In this document: piece by piece, positions 41,560-50,738 of the stretch | Layout: each line of letters starts with the position of its first letter | Position numbering within the stretch: the stretch's first letter is position 1 | Source: an uncultured Oscillibacter sp. | Lineage (GTDB): Bacteria > Bacillota > Clostridia > Oscillospirales > Oscillospiraceae | Assembly (NCBI GenBank): GCA_910585245.1 | Contig: CAJUCO010000003.1 | Location: 1 to 64,000, forward strand | Length of the DNA: 64,000 bases | Reading direction: 5' to 3' | The notes under the pieces: model-generated | Seen by the model: only the letters and a program-made list of their open reading frames with translations | The model's database searches: none | What the model was told of the DNA's origin: nothing | Translations under genes and position numbers: made by a program

Positions 41560-42564
41560 ATGGCAGACGTATTGTCGCAAGCGCAGATCGACGCTTTGCT
41601 GAATGCGGTTCGAAGCGGAGAAAAGGATTCGGAGCCGTCCGCTGAAAAGCAGGAAAAGAAATACCAGAAATACGACTTCAGCAGTCCCCGCAAGTTTACC
41701 AAAGACCGCATCAAAATGCTCAACGGCATTTTTGACAACTATTCCCGGGTGATCAGCTCCCGGCTGAACGCCCGCCTCCGCTCCACTTGTGAGGTCACGG
41801 TGGAGAGTATTGAGGAACAGCGCTATTTTGAGTTTTCCAACGCCCTGACGGAGGGCGACGTGCTGGGCATGATCGACGTGGAGCTGAAAGGGCAAATGCA
41901 GGAGACTCCGGCGATGCTCTATATCTCCACATCCACGGCCCTGAGTATGATGGACCGGATGCTGGGCGGCGAGGGCTCCGTGGACGACGGGCTGGAGGAC
42001 GACTACAGCTATACGGACCTGGAGTTGAAGCTCTATGAGGATCTGGCCAACGACACGGTCAAGGTCATGGACAGAAGTTGGGAGAATTACGTACCCATAC
42101 ACTTCAACTACAGCCGCACCGAGGTCAACCCCACCTTAAACCAGGTCATCGGTCTGGATGAGACGGTGGTCATTGTGGACCTCAAACTGCAATTCCCCAA
42201 CCTGGCGGGGCGGATGAGCGTGTGCTTGCCGGGAGAGGTTTTGACCAATGTCTTCGCGGAAATCAGCCGGGAGAGCCCCATGCGCCGGACGGCGGCGGAG
42301 GACAAGTCGGACGAGATTTTCGACAAGCTGCGGGACTCCAAACTGGAGATCATCGCGGAGCTGGCAAGCGCCCAACTTTCCCTCAGCGATATCTACCACT
42401 TAAACGTGGGAGATGTAATCGACCTTGGACAGCCCAAGGAGTCCCCCATATACCTGGAAATTGGCGGTTATCACTGGTTCACCGGGAAGATGGGTACCCA
42501 TAAGAAAAATATGGCTGTGAAGATAGATGAAGTATGCTATCAGCTTGAGCAAAGGAGCGAGTAG
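41560..42564 (+). CDS. fliM: Flagellar motor switch protein FliM
   Basis: The 334-residue switch protein begins 'MADVLSQAQIDALLNAV', the CheY-P-binding peptide. A CheC-like middle domain with 'MLGGEG' and a C-terminal SpoA domain follow. fliL, usually just upstream, is absent, and motB is the direct neighbour. Confidence 0.95.
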   Translation: MADVLSQAQIDALLNAVRSGEKDSEPSAEKQEKKYQKYDFSSPRKFTKDRIKMLNGIFDNYSRVISSRLNARLRSTCEVTVESIEEQRYFEFSNALTEGDVLGMIDVELKGQMQETPAMLYISTSTALSMMDRMLGGEGSVDDGLEDDYSYTDLELKLYEDLANDTVKVMDRSWENYVPIHFNYSRTEVNPTLNQVIGLDETVVIVDLKLQFPNLAGRMSVCLPGEVLTNVFAEISRESPMRRTAAEDKSDEIFDKLRDSKLEIIAELASAQLSLSDIYHLNVGDVIDLGQPKESPIYLEIGGYHWFTGKMGTHKKNMAVKIDEVCYQLEQRSE

Positions 42565-42569
42565 ACGGA

Positions 42570-44039
42570 ATGGAGAAAAAATTATTTAGCCCGATGGAGA
42601 TTGACGCCCTCGGGGAAATGATGAATATCAGCCTTGGCTCCTCTGCCACCGCGGTATCCAATCTTTTGGAGCACAGAGTCGATATTACGACACCTAAGGT
42701 CACGGCCATTCAGACGGCGGAGTTCGCCTTGGGCAACCTGGAGCCCGCTATGGGCATCGAGATTCGCTATGTGGAGGGCCTTGCGGGCAGCAACATCATG
42801 CTGCTCAAACGAAGCGACATCAAAGTCATTGTAGACATCCTGATGGGCGGCGAGACGCCGGAAGAGGAGTTCGAACTCAACGAACTGACCATCAGCGCCG
42901 TGTGCGAGGTTATGAACCAGATGATGGGCGCCGCCGCCACAGCTATGAGCGACTTTTTGGGGTATCAGGTGGACATTTCCACTCCCCAGCCCTTTGAGCT
43001 GGAGGATCTGGAGGCCTTTAAGGAGCACCACCTTCCCCAGGGGGCGGAGACCATTGTCATTGTGCGCTTTGCCCTTCGGATTGAGGGCGCCTTGGAGAGC
43101 GAGTTCATGAACGTGATGAGCGTGGAGCTGGCCAAGGATCTTTTGAAAGGCCTGGGTCTGGGCGACGACGAGGAGGAAGAGGAAATCCCCGCTCCCGCCC
43201 CGGCGCCTGCTCCCGCTCCTGAGCCGGAGCCCGCTCCTTCCTCCGGCGGAAAGATGAGCCAAGAGGAAATCGAGGCGATGCTGGCCGGTATGGGCGGCGG
43301 AGCCGAACCGGCCCCCGCGCCGGAGCCCGCTCCTTCTTCCGGCGGAAAGATGAGTCAGGAGGAAATCGAGGCGATGATGGCCGGCATGGCCGGTGGGGCC
43401 GAACCGGCTCCCGCACCGGAACCTGCCTCCAACAAGAAGATGAGCCAAGAGGAGATCGAGGCCATGATGTCCGGCGTGGCCGGTGGAAGTCCCGCCCCCG
43501 CACCGGCTCCAGCGGCCCAGCCCACTCCTCAGCCGGCGGCCCAAGCCGCGCCTCAGCCTGTGGCCCCGCAGCCTGCCGCCGTGGCGCCGCAACCTGCCTC
43601 CACAGCGGATTTTGGCGCCATGATGGCGGCCATGATGACAGCCATGACGACGGCTATGGCCAACAACGCCGCTGCCGCCGCCCCTGCCGCGCCTCAGGCG
43701 CCGGAGCCCAAGGTCATCAACACCCGGCCCGCGCCTCTGCGGGAGATGGACCCGGCAGACCTTTTGGGAAAAGAGCAGGCCCAGAATCTGGACCTCATCA
43801 TGGAGGTTCCCCTTCAGGTGACGGTGGAGATTGGCCGGACCCAGCGGAAGGTGCAGGATATCCTGGAGTTTTCCAAGGGCTCTTTGGTGGTTCTCGACAA
43901 GCTGGCGGGCGACCAGGTGGACCTGTTTGTCAACGGCAAATGCGTGGCCAAAGGCGACGTGGTGGTGATCGACGACAATTTCGGCGTACGAATCACGGAA
44001 ATTGTCCAGGACCCCGTCATCGAGCTGGTGAAGAAATAA
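42570..44039 (+). CDS. fliY: Flagellar motor switch phosphatase FliY (CheC-FliN fusion)
   Basis: This is a 489-residue protein. Residues 5-195 form a CheC-like CheY-P phosphatase domain with both active-site motifs intact (Glu16-x2-Asn19 and Glu113-x2-Asn116). Residues 205-390 are a Pro/Ala-rich linker holding three copies of KMSQEEIEAM (Met at about 229, 261 and 291), close to the FliM/FliY CheY-docking peptide. Residues 400-489 are the FliN/SpoA domain. B. subtilis FliY is shorter (about 378). Confidence 0.93.
   Translation: MEKKLFSPMEIDALGEMMNISLGSSATAVSNLLEHRVDITTPKVTAIQTAEFALGNLEPAMGIEIRYVEGLAGSNIMLLKRSDIKVIVDILMGGETPEEEFELNELTISAVCEVMNQMMGAAATAMSDFLGYQVDISTPQPFELEDLEAFKEHHLPQGAETIVIVRFALRIEGALESEFMNVMSVELAKDLLKGLGLGDDEEEEEIPAPAPAPAPAPEPEPAPSSGGKMSQEEIEAMLAGMGGGAEPAPAPEPAPSSGGKMSQEEIEAMMAGMAGGAEPAPAPEPASNKKMSQEEIEAMMSGVAGGSPAPAPAPAAQPTPQPAAQAAPQPVAPQPAAVAPQPASTADFGAMMAAMMTAMTTAMANNAAAAAPAAPQAPEPKVINTRPAPLREMDPADLLGKEQAQNLDLIMEVPLQVTVEIGRTQRKVQDILEFSKGSLVVLDKLAGDQVDLFVNGKCVAKGDVVVIDDNFGVRITEIVQDPVIELVKK
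43246..43480 (+). repeat. Three in-frame repeats in the fliY linker
   Basis: Three units of about 90-96 bp each encode GGKMSQEEIEAM or a near copy, followed by AGMxGGAEPAPAPEPA. Differences between copies are mostly synonymous. Confidence 0.8.
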
Positions 44040-44116
44040 GCGGCCGGAAGCGGAGCGCTTTTGAGATAATTGGCATATCACTATCATCATTTGGATAAGA
44101 AGGAAGGAATAAGACA

Positions 44117-44485
44117 ATGGCTAAGAAGATTCTGCTGGTCGATGACGCCGCCTTTATGCGGAAGATGATCAAGGACACTCTGAGCAAAAACGGGTATACT
44201 GAACTGTTCGAGGCCGTGGACGGCGCAGACGCCGTGGAGAAATTCGGTGAGATCGGCCCGGACCTGGTGATCATGGATATCACTATGCCCAACATGGACG
44301 GTCTGGAGGCCCTGAAGGCCATCCGGGCCAAGGACAGCAGCGCCAATGTGGTCATGTGCTCCGCCATGGGCCAGGAGAGCATGGTCATGGACGCGGTTCG
44401 CTCCGGTGCGAAAGACTTCATTGTCAAACCCTTCAAGCCCGACCGGGTGTTGAAGACCGTCAGCACCATCCTGGGCAATCCCTGA
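44117..44485 (+). CDS. cheY: Chemotaxis response regulator CheY
   Basis: This 122-residue stand-alone receiver has the acidic pair 'VDDAAF', phospho-acceptor Asp in 'VIMDITMPNMDG', a conserved Ser in 'MCSAMG' and Lys in 'IVKPF'. AGGAAGGAA lies upstream. Phospho-CheY would bind FliM and FliY encoded just before it. Confidence 0.95.
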   Translation: MAKKILLVDDAAFMRKMIKDTLSKNGYTELFEAVDGADAVEKFGEIGPDLVIMDITMPNMDGLEALKAIRAKDSSANVVMCSAMGQESMVMDAVRSGAKDFIVKPFKPDRVLKTVSTILGNP

Positions 44486-44488
44486 CGG

Positions 44489-44857
44489 ATGCTGGAGCTG
44501 GGAGGCGACGCGGCCTGGGCCTCCTTTTTGTGGATGTTTGTCTGTGTTGTCCTGATCATCGGCCTTGCCTATTGGTTTACGAAATATGTGGCGGGCCGGG
44601 GGGCGCTGGGCGCCTTTTCGGGAGGACGGCGGATGGAGGTCCTGGACCGGATGCCCCTTGGGCGGGATCAGAGCCTGATCCTGGTTCGAGTGGGAGAGCG
44701 GTATTTGCTCCTGGGAGCCGGGACCGCGGGGGTTACCCTGCTGTCGGAGCTCACCGGGGAGGAGGCTGCCGCCTGGAAGCCGCCGGAAAGAGCGGAGGAG
44801 CATCCGGGCTTTAAAGAGGCCTTTTTTACCATCATGAAACAAAAGGGACGGAGGTGA
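44489..44857 (+). CDS. fliO: Flagellar biosynthetic protein FliO
   Basis: The 122-residue protein has a single membrane span at about 10-30, followed by the FliO motif 'RMEVLDRMPLGRDQSLILVRV'. It starts three bases after the cheY stop, so it is coupled. FliO assists assembly of the FliP ring. Confidence 0.88.
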   Translation: MLELGGDAAWASFLWMFVCVVLIIGLAYWFTKYVAGRGALGAFSGGRRMEVLDRMPLGRDQSLILVRVGERYLLLGAGTAGVTLLSELTGEEAAAWKPPERAEEHPGFKEAFFTIMKQKGRR

Positions 44858-44864
44858 ATGGGAG

Positions 44865-45539
44865 GTGCCGGAAGGGCTGATCAATGTAAACGGGGAGAAC
44901 GTGCAGGCGCTGGAAATCATATTCCTGATGACGGCCATTACGCTTCTGCCTTCTCTCGTGGTGATGATGACGTCCTTTTCCCGGTTTATCATCTCCTTTT
45001 CGTTCCTGCGCAACGCCATGGGCACCCAGCAGACGCCGCCCAATCTGGTGCTGATCGGGCTAGCGCTGTTCCTGACGTTTTTTACCATGTCCCCCACCAT
45101 CACCCGCATTCAAGAGGAGGCCTACGAGCCCTATGCCGCAGAGGAGATTACCCAGGAGGAATTCTTTGAACGGGCCATCGAACCTCTTTCGGAGTTTATG
45201 GCGCGAAACACCAAGATCAACACCCTGGAGATGTTTTGCGACATGGCCCATGTGGAGATGCCGGAGGAGGTAAACACCCGGACGGTGGTGGATACGCTGC
45301 CGCTGCGGATCATCGTGCCCGCCTTTGTAACCTGTGAGCTCTCCAAGGCGTTTACCATCGGATTGCTGCTGTATATTCCCTTCATGCTAATTGACATTGT
45401 GGTGTCTTGTACCCTGATGTCCATGGGTATGATTATGTTGCCGCCGTCCATGATTTCCGCGCCTTTCAAGCTGTTGCTGTTTGTGACTCTGAACGGGTGG
45501 GAGCTGCTGTTCTCTACACTGGTCCGGGGCTTCTATTAG
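44865..45539 (+). CDS. fliP: Flagellar export gate protein FliP
   Basis: This is a 224-residue membrane protein. 'LLPSLVVMMTSFSRFIISFSFLRNAMGTQQTPPN' (in parts, residues 28-62) and 'DIVVSCTLMSMGMIMLPP' are the family signatures. It lacks a long cleavable signal. The GTG start uses GGAGGTG nine bases upstream. Confidence 0.95.
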   Translation: MPEGLINVNGENVQALEIIFLMTAITLLPSLVVMMTSFSRFIISFSFLRNAMGTQQTPPNLVLIGLALFLTFFTMSPTITRIQEEAYEPYAAEEITQEEFFERAIEPLSEFMARNTKINTLEMFCDMAHVEMPEEVNTRTVVDTLPLRIIVPAFVTCELSKAFTIGLLLYIPFMLIDIVVSCTLMSMGMIMLPPSMISAPFKLLLFVTLNGWELLFSTLVRGFY

Positions 45540-45553
45540 CGGAGGGCTGAGGA

Positions 45554-45817
45554 ATGGACACGGGAATGATAACCGATGTGATGCGGGACGCCGTGGGCGT
45601 GGTCATCAAGCTGGGGGGCCCCATGCTGGTTTTGAGTATGCTGGCCGGCGTGGTAATCGCCATTTTCCAGGCGGTGACTCAGATCCACGAGCAGACGATC
45701 TCCTTCATTTTGAAGGTGGTTATTGTGGTGGGCGTCCTTCTCCTGGCGGGCGGCTGGATGCTGACGACACTCCAGGAGTACACGCGAGAGATTTTTGATC
45801 TGATGACACAGATTTGA
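45554..45817 (+). CDS. fliQ: Flagellar export gate protein FliQ
   Basis: This 87-residue protein with two membrane helices contains 'GPMLVLSMLAGVVIAIFQAV' and 'QIHEQTISFILK', typical of FliQ. Confidence 0.95.
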   Translation: MDTGMITDVMRDAVGVVIKLGGPMLVLSMLAGVVIAIFQAVTQIHEQTISFILKVVIVVGVLLLAGGWMLTTLQEYTREIFDLMTQI

Positions 45818-45828
45818 CGGAGGGGCCT

Positions 45829-46593
45829 ATGATAGACGAAGGGGCCCTGGTACTGTTTTTGTTGATCACCGCCCGGATAAGCGGCTTCGTGGTGTTCAAT
45901 CCCCTTTTGGGCCGCCAGAACTTCCCCAGGATTTTTCGGGCGGGGTTCATATTGGTTTTGTCAGCCTTCACCTATTCGGTAACAGGCGGGCGGCTGGAGC
46001 CGCCAACGGGGATTTTACCCTTTGCGGGAGCCATGTTGCTGGAGTTGATCGTGGGTTTTGTACTGGGCATGGTGGTGCACTTTTTCCTGTATATTCCCCA
46101 AATGGCGGGTTTGGCCATTGACACCCAGATGGGTATGACCATGAACCAGATCTACGACTCCGGTTCCCAGTCCAATATGTCGGTGACGGGTACGCTGCTA
46201 AATACTTTGATGATTCTGCTCTTTTTCGCAGGGAACGGGCACCACACCTTGTTGCGGATTATGATTACCTCCGGCGAGGTGGTGGGATACGGAGGCGTCT
46301 CCCTTGGAAACAACATTCCCAATCTTGCGTTGGAGCTTTTCATCCAGTGCACCGTTTTGGCGGTGAAACTCTCCATGCCCATTTTGGCGGCGGAGTTGAT
46401 CGGCCAGCTGGGAATGGGCGTTTTGATGAAGGTCATCCCCCAGATCAATGTGTTTTCCATCAATATCGAGCTGAAAGTCATCATCGGGCTGGCGCTGTTG
46501 TTGATGCTGATGCTTCCTGTCAGCGAGTTTCTTCTGGAGGCGGAGCAGACGATGCTGGGCAGCCTCCATACCATGTTAAGATTGATGACCTAG
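45829..46593 (+). CDS. fliR: Flagellar export gate protein FliR
   Basis: The 254-residue protein has about six membrane segments with 'RISGFVVFNPLLGRQNFP' and 'DTQMGMTMNQIYDSGSQSN' as family motifs. I chose the ATG at 45829 (CGGAGGGG just upstream). A TTG at 45814 would overlap fliQ by four bases and is also possible. Confidence 0.94.
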   Translation: MIDEGALVLFLLITARISGFVVFNPLLGRQNFPRIFRAGFILVLSAFTYSVTGGRLEPPTGILPFAGAMLLELIVGFVLGMVVHFFLYIPQMAGLAIDTQMGMTMNQIYDSGSQSNMSVTGTLLNTLMILLFFAGNGHHTLLRIMITSGEVVGYGGVSLGNNIPNLALELFIQCTVLAVKLSMPILAAELIGQLGMGVLMKVIPQINVFSINIELKVIIGLALLLMLMLPVSEFLLEAEQTMLGSLHTMLRLMT

Positions 46594-46635
46594 CCGTTTC
46601 CCGGCGGCACGCGCGTCCCAAAGGGGGGATCACCA

Positions 46636-47709
46636 GTGGCGGACAGCTCCAAGACCGAGAAAGCAACCCCAAAAAAGCGAAGAGACGAACGGAAGAAAGG
46701 TAATGTCTTTCTGAGTCAGGACGCTGTGGCGGTGGTCACACTGCTGGGTTCTTTCTCCACCTTCTGGCTGCTGGCCGGGCGCATTGGAGAGCGACTCTCC
46801 GGATTCATGCGCTTTTGCTTCACCCAGGTGGACCTGGCCAGCGGTATGGCTGTTGAGGATCTTCTCCACGAGTTGACCATGCAGTCCCTGGGCCTGATGG
46901 TCCGCACCGTATTGCCCATCACTCTGGTGACGGCGCTTTGCGCCATTGTGGCCACCTTTGCCCAGACCCGGCTTCTGGTCAGCAGCGAGCTGATGAAGCC
47001 CAAGTTCAGCCGCATCAATCCCCTGGAGGGATTTAAGCGTCTGTTCTCTTTGAAGAGTCTGGTGAACGCCCTGAAGGGCCTTTTAAAAATCAGCATCCTC
47101 ATGATCATCGTCTATTTTAGCATAGACGGTATGTTTCATGAGAGCGCCAAATATCTTTATGTGGATCTCCGTTCCGCCTCTAGCCACCTCTTTTCCCAGG
47201 GGATGGGTATGATTGTGAAAATCGGCGTCGCCTTTATCGCCCTGGCCGCGCTGGATTTCATGTACCAGTGGTGGGACTACGAGCGGGGCCTTCGCATGAG
47301 CAAGCAGGAGATCAAAGAGGAGTATAAACAGACCGAAGGCGATCCCCAGATTAAAGGGAAGATCAAGGAAATGCAGCGCAAGCGGGCCCAAAGCCGCATG
47401 ATGCAGCAGGTCCCCAAGGCCGATGTGGTCATTCGAAACCCCACCCACTTTGCGGTGGCCCTCCGGTACCACCCGGAGGAGGACGCGGCCCCCATTGTCC
47501 TGGCCAAGGGCATGGACGAATTGGCCCTTCGCATTGTAAAAGTGGCGGAGGAGAACAAGGTGGCCGTGATTGAGAACGTACCCCTGGCCCGCGCCCTCTA
47601 CGCGGACGCGGAGCTGGACCAGGAGATTCCCCCGGCGCTCTACAACCCCGTGGCGGAGGTGCTGGTCTATATCTTCCGGTTGAACGAGAACCAGAAGCTG
47701 GTAAAATAA
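46636..47709 (+). CDS. flhB: Flagellar export switch protein FlhB
   Basis: The 357-residue protein starts at GTG with 'SSKTEKATPKKRRDERKKG', four membrane spans and a C-terminal cytoplasmic domain. The autocleavage site NPTH is intact (Asn near 268, in 'VVIRNPTHFAVAL'), so the substrate-specificity switch should work. Confidence 0.96.
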   Translation: MADSSKTEKATPKKRRDERKKGNVFLSQDAVAVVTLLGSFSTFWLLAGRIGERLSGFMRFCFTQVDLASGMAVEDLLHELTMQSLGLMVRTVLPITLVTALCAIVATFAQTRLLVSSELMKPKFSRINPLEGFKRLFSLKSLVNALKGLLKISILMIIVYFSIDGMFHESAKYLYVDLRSASSHLFSQGMGMIVKIGVAFIALAALDFMYQWWDYERGLRMSKQEIKEEYKQTEGDPQIKGKIKEMQRKRAQSRMMQQVPKADVVIRNPTHFAVALRYHPEEDAAPIVLAKGMDELALRIVKVAEENKVAVIENVPLARALYADAELDQEIPPALYNPVAEVLVYIFRLNENQKLVK

Positions 47710-47793
47710 ATTTGCCCGTTTATCCAAAGGATAAGGCATACCGAACGTAAGACAGGGCGGAAAGGAACACGCGAAACAGGAGGTGAGCGGCGC

Positions 47794-49902
47794 TTGAGAA
47801 AGATTTTTGACAATGCAATATCTCTTGCCGTCGTGGTCATCGTTCTGTTTTTGATCATCCCCCTGCCGGTGCCCCTGCTGGACGTTTTGCTGGTGGTGAA
47901 CATCGGTTTGTCCATCATGATTTTGATGATCACCATGAACATCTCGGAGGCGCTGGAATTTTCCATTTTCCCCTCGCTATTGCTGATTACCACCTTGTTC
48001 CGGTTGGGGCTGAACGTCTCGACCACCCGGCAGATTCTCTACCACGGCTACGCGGGAGAGGTTATCCAAAACTTCGGCAGTCTCATCACCGGCGGAAACA
48101 TCGTGGTGGGCGTGGTTATCTTCCTCATCATCGTGTTGGTGCAGTTCATCGTCATCACCAAGGGCGCGGAGCGGGTGGCCGAAGTGGCGGCCCGATTCAC
48201 ACTGGACGCCATGCCCGGCAAACAGATGGCCATTGACGCCGATTTGAGCTCCGGCCTTGTCAACGAGCAGGAGGCCAAGGAGCGGCGGCACAAGATTCAA
48301 AAAGAGGCCGATTTTTACGGCGCTATGGACGGCGCCACCAAAATTGTCAAAGGCGACGCCACCATGTCGCTGTTGATCACGATGATCAACTTCATCGGAG
48401 GAACCATCATCGGCATGGTCATGAACGCGGGAACCTTTACCGACGTTCTTTCCAAATACTCCATTGTCACCATCGGCGACGGGTTGGTCTCCCAGCTGCC
48501 GGCGCTGATGATCTCCACCGCCACCGGCATGATTGTCACCCGGTCCGTGTCGGAGGGGAGCCTCAACAAGGATGTCATCGGTCAGTTCAAGGCCCAGCCC
48601 CGGGCCATCATGACCACCGGCGTCATTCTCCTCTTCCTGGCGGCCATTCCCAACACGCCGCACTTCGCCCTGGCTGTGGGCGGCGGGCTGCTTTTGGGCG
48701 TGGGCTGGTTTGTCAGCAGCCGCATGGAGCGGGAGCGCCAGGAGACGGCGGCCTTGCAGGCGGCGGCAGAGCAGCAGCAGGCCACGGAAACCACGGCCCC
48801 CAGCGAAACCGACTATTACAAGGATATCAATAACGTCTACAACCTCCTCTCGGTGGAGCCCATCGAAATGGAGTTTGGATACAGCCTCATCCCCATGGTG
48901 GATGAGAGCCACGGCGGAAAACTCATCAGCCGCATTGTCATCTTCCGCCGGCAGTACGCCCAGGACATGGGCTTTGTCTTCCCCTCCATCCGCCTCCACG
49001 ACGCCTCGTCCCTGGGAACGAACCAGTATGTCATTCGTATCCGGGGGGAGGAGGTGGCCCGGGGCGAGATTTTGGTGGATTACTACTTGGCTTTGGAGCC
49101 TGCCAACCCCTTGGGGGAGATCGACGGCATCGAGACCATCGAACCCGCTTACGGCATCCCCTCCCGGTGGATTTTGCCGGAGAACAAGGAGATGGCGGAG
49201 ATCTACGGTTACAATGTCATCGACCCCCTGTCCGTCATGCTGACCCACCTCTCCGAAACGGTGAAAAAATACGCTTACGAGATGCTGGGCCGGACGGAGA
49301 CCATCCAGCTGGTGGACAATTTGAAGCGCACCTCCCCGGAGCTGGTGGAGGAGGCCATCCCCGGCATTGTCTCCTACGCCACACTGGAAAAGGTGCTGCG
49401 CAACCTCTTGAAAGAGGGCGTGCCCATCAAAGACCTGGGTGCCATTGTGGAGACGTTGTCCGACGCTCTGACCCAGGGCCGGGACATTGATGCCGCCACG
49501 GAACAGGTCCGGGGCGCTCTGGCCCGGACCATCACCCGCCGCTTCTGCGAGGATGGGCAGCTCCGAGTGGTCACGCTGGACGCGGAGGTGGAAAAGAAGA
49601 TCATTGCCTCCCTTACCCGGAACGAACAGGGCGTGTACCTGGCTATGGGGCCGGAGCTGATGCAGCAGATCGTCTCTCAGCTGGCCAATCAAATGAAGAA
49701 GTTCAACGATCTCTCCCAGACGCCCATTATCCTGGTCAGCCAGGTAATCCGGGGATATTTTTCCAAGATGATCACGCAGTTTTACCCCGGTGTTTATGTG
49801 TTGTCCTTTAATGAAATTACCAGCGCCGTGCAGATTCAGGCCATTGGAAACATCACCCTGGAGCCGGCGTCCCGGCCTGAGCGAAGGGCGGTGGGCACAT
49901 GA
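47794..49902 (+). CDS. flhA: Flagellar export gate protein FlhA
   Basis: This is a 702-residue protein with eight membrane spans in the first 320 residues, the FHIPEP-type region ('GAERVAEVAARFTLDAMPGKQM', two parts) and a large cytoplasmic domain. The start is TTG with AGGAGGTGAG upstream. It ends in an ATGA overlap with fliA. The flhF and flhG genes that usually follow are missing. Confidence 0.96.
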   Translation: MRKIFDNAISLAVVVIVLFLIIPLPVPLLDVLLVVNIGLSIMILMITMNISEALEFSIFPSLLLITTLFRLGLNVSTTRQILYHGYAGEVIQNFGSLITGGNIVVGVVIFLIIVLVQFIVITKGAERVAEVAARFTLDAMPGKQMAIDADLSSGLVNEQEAKERRHKIQKEADFYGAMDGATKIVKGDATMSLLITMINFIGGTIIGMVMNAGTFTDVLSKYSIVTIGDGLVSQLPALMISTATGMIVTRSVSEGSLNKDVIGQFKAQPRAIMTTGVILLFLAAIPNTPHFALAVGGGLLLGVGWFVSSRMERERQETAALQAAAEQQQATETTAPSETDYYKDINNVYNLLSVEPIEMEFGYSLIPMVDESHGGKLISRIVIFRRQYAQDMGFVFPSIRLHDASSLGTNQYVIRIRGEEVARGEILVDYYLALEPANPLGEIDGIETIEPAYGIPSRWILPENKEMAEIYGYNVIDPLSVMLTHLSETVKKYAYEMLGRTETIQLVDNLKRTSPELVEEAIPGIVSYATLEKVLRNLLKEGVPIKDLGAIVETLSDALTQGRDIDAATEQVRGALARTITRRFCEDGQLRVVTLDAEVEKKIIASLTRNEQGVYLAMGPELMQQIVSQLANQMKKFNDLSQTPIILVSQVIRGYFSKMITQFYPGVYVLSFNEITSAVQIQAIGNITLEPASRPERRAVGT

Positions 49903-50735
49903 GTGAACAGACCGCCGCCCTTTGCCCCAGTGAGCGGGAGATTGAGGAGATGGACACCCAGGATCTTCTCCGCCTTTACAAGGAGACAGGGGACGAGAGT
50001 CTGAAATGGCCCCTGGTTCTCCGGTATGAGGGGCTTATCAAAAGCGCGGCCATGCAGATCCGGGGCGTGTACAGCAGCTTTGCCCAAATTGATGACATCA
50101 TCAACGAGGGGATTATTACACTTCTGGGAGCCATTGACAAGTTTGACCCGGACAAGGGCGTGAAATTTGAGACCTATGTCTCCAAGCGCATTCGAGGTAT
50201 GGTCATCGATCTGGCCCGGAAGCAGGACTGGATTCCCCGGAACGTGCGCAAACGGGCTAAGGAGATTGACCTGGCCTCCACGGAACTGGCCGCCACTCTG
50301 GGGCGGACTCCCACAGATGGGGAGATTGCCCAATACTTAGGAATCACCCAGGAGCGCTATCAAAAGGACACTGCCAGCATTGCGCTGAGCAATGTGTTGT
50401 CCCTGGATGTGTTGATGGACACTCGGGAGGCCTCAGGCTATCCCATGGAGGTGCCCTCCAGCGACGCCAGGAGCCAGCCGGAATTGGTGCTTCAAGAGCG
50501 GGAGTTGCAGCGGGCCCTGGCGCAGGGCATCGCCTCCTTGCGGGAGAACGAGCAGATTGTCCTCTCCCTGTACTACGAACGGAACCTTCACCTGAAGGAA
50601 ATCGCCCAGGTGATGGAGCTCAGCGAACCGCGAATTTCCCAAATCCACACCAGGGCCATCCAAAAGCTGAAAACCTATATGGAGGGCTACCTGGGCGACG
50701 AACCGGAGAAGAAACCGAAGAGGAAGAAGGGATGA
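49899..50735 (+). CDS. fliA: Flagellar sigma factor (FliA/SigD)
   Basis: The 278-residue sigma-28 directs late flagellar and chemotaxis genes. Region 2 has 'YEGLIKSAAMQIRG' and 'FETYVSKRIRGMVIDLARKQ'; region 3 'ELAATLGRTPTDGEIAQYLG'; region 4 'LRENEQIVLSLYYERNLHLKEIA' (in parts). It is coupled to flhA by ATGA. flgM is not in this window. Confidence 0.95.
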   Translation: MSEQTAALCPSEREIEEMDTQDLLRLYKETGDESLKWPLVLRYEGLIKSAAMQIRGVYSSFAQIDDIINEGIITLLGAIDKFDPDKGVKFETYVSKRIRGMVIDLARKQDWIPRNVRKRAKEIDLASTELAATLGRTPTDGEIAQYLGITQERYQKDTASIALSNVLSLDVLMDTREASGYPMEVPSSDARSQPELVLQERELQRALAQGIASLRENEQIVLSLYYERNLHLKEIAQVMELSEPRISQIHTRAIQKLKTYMEGYLGDEPEKKPKRKKG

Positions 50736-50738
50736 CTC

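Noticed and set aside
43105..44117. Long minus-strand frame opposite fliY
   Set aside because: It mirrors the Pro/Ala-rich linker and encodes His/Gly/Arg-rich low-complexity sequence.
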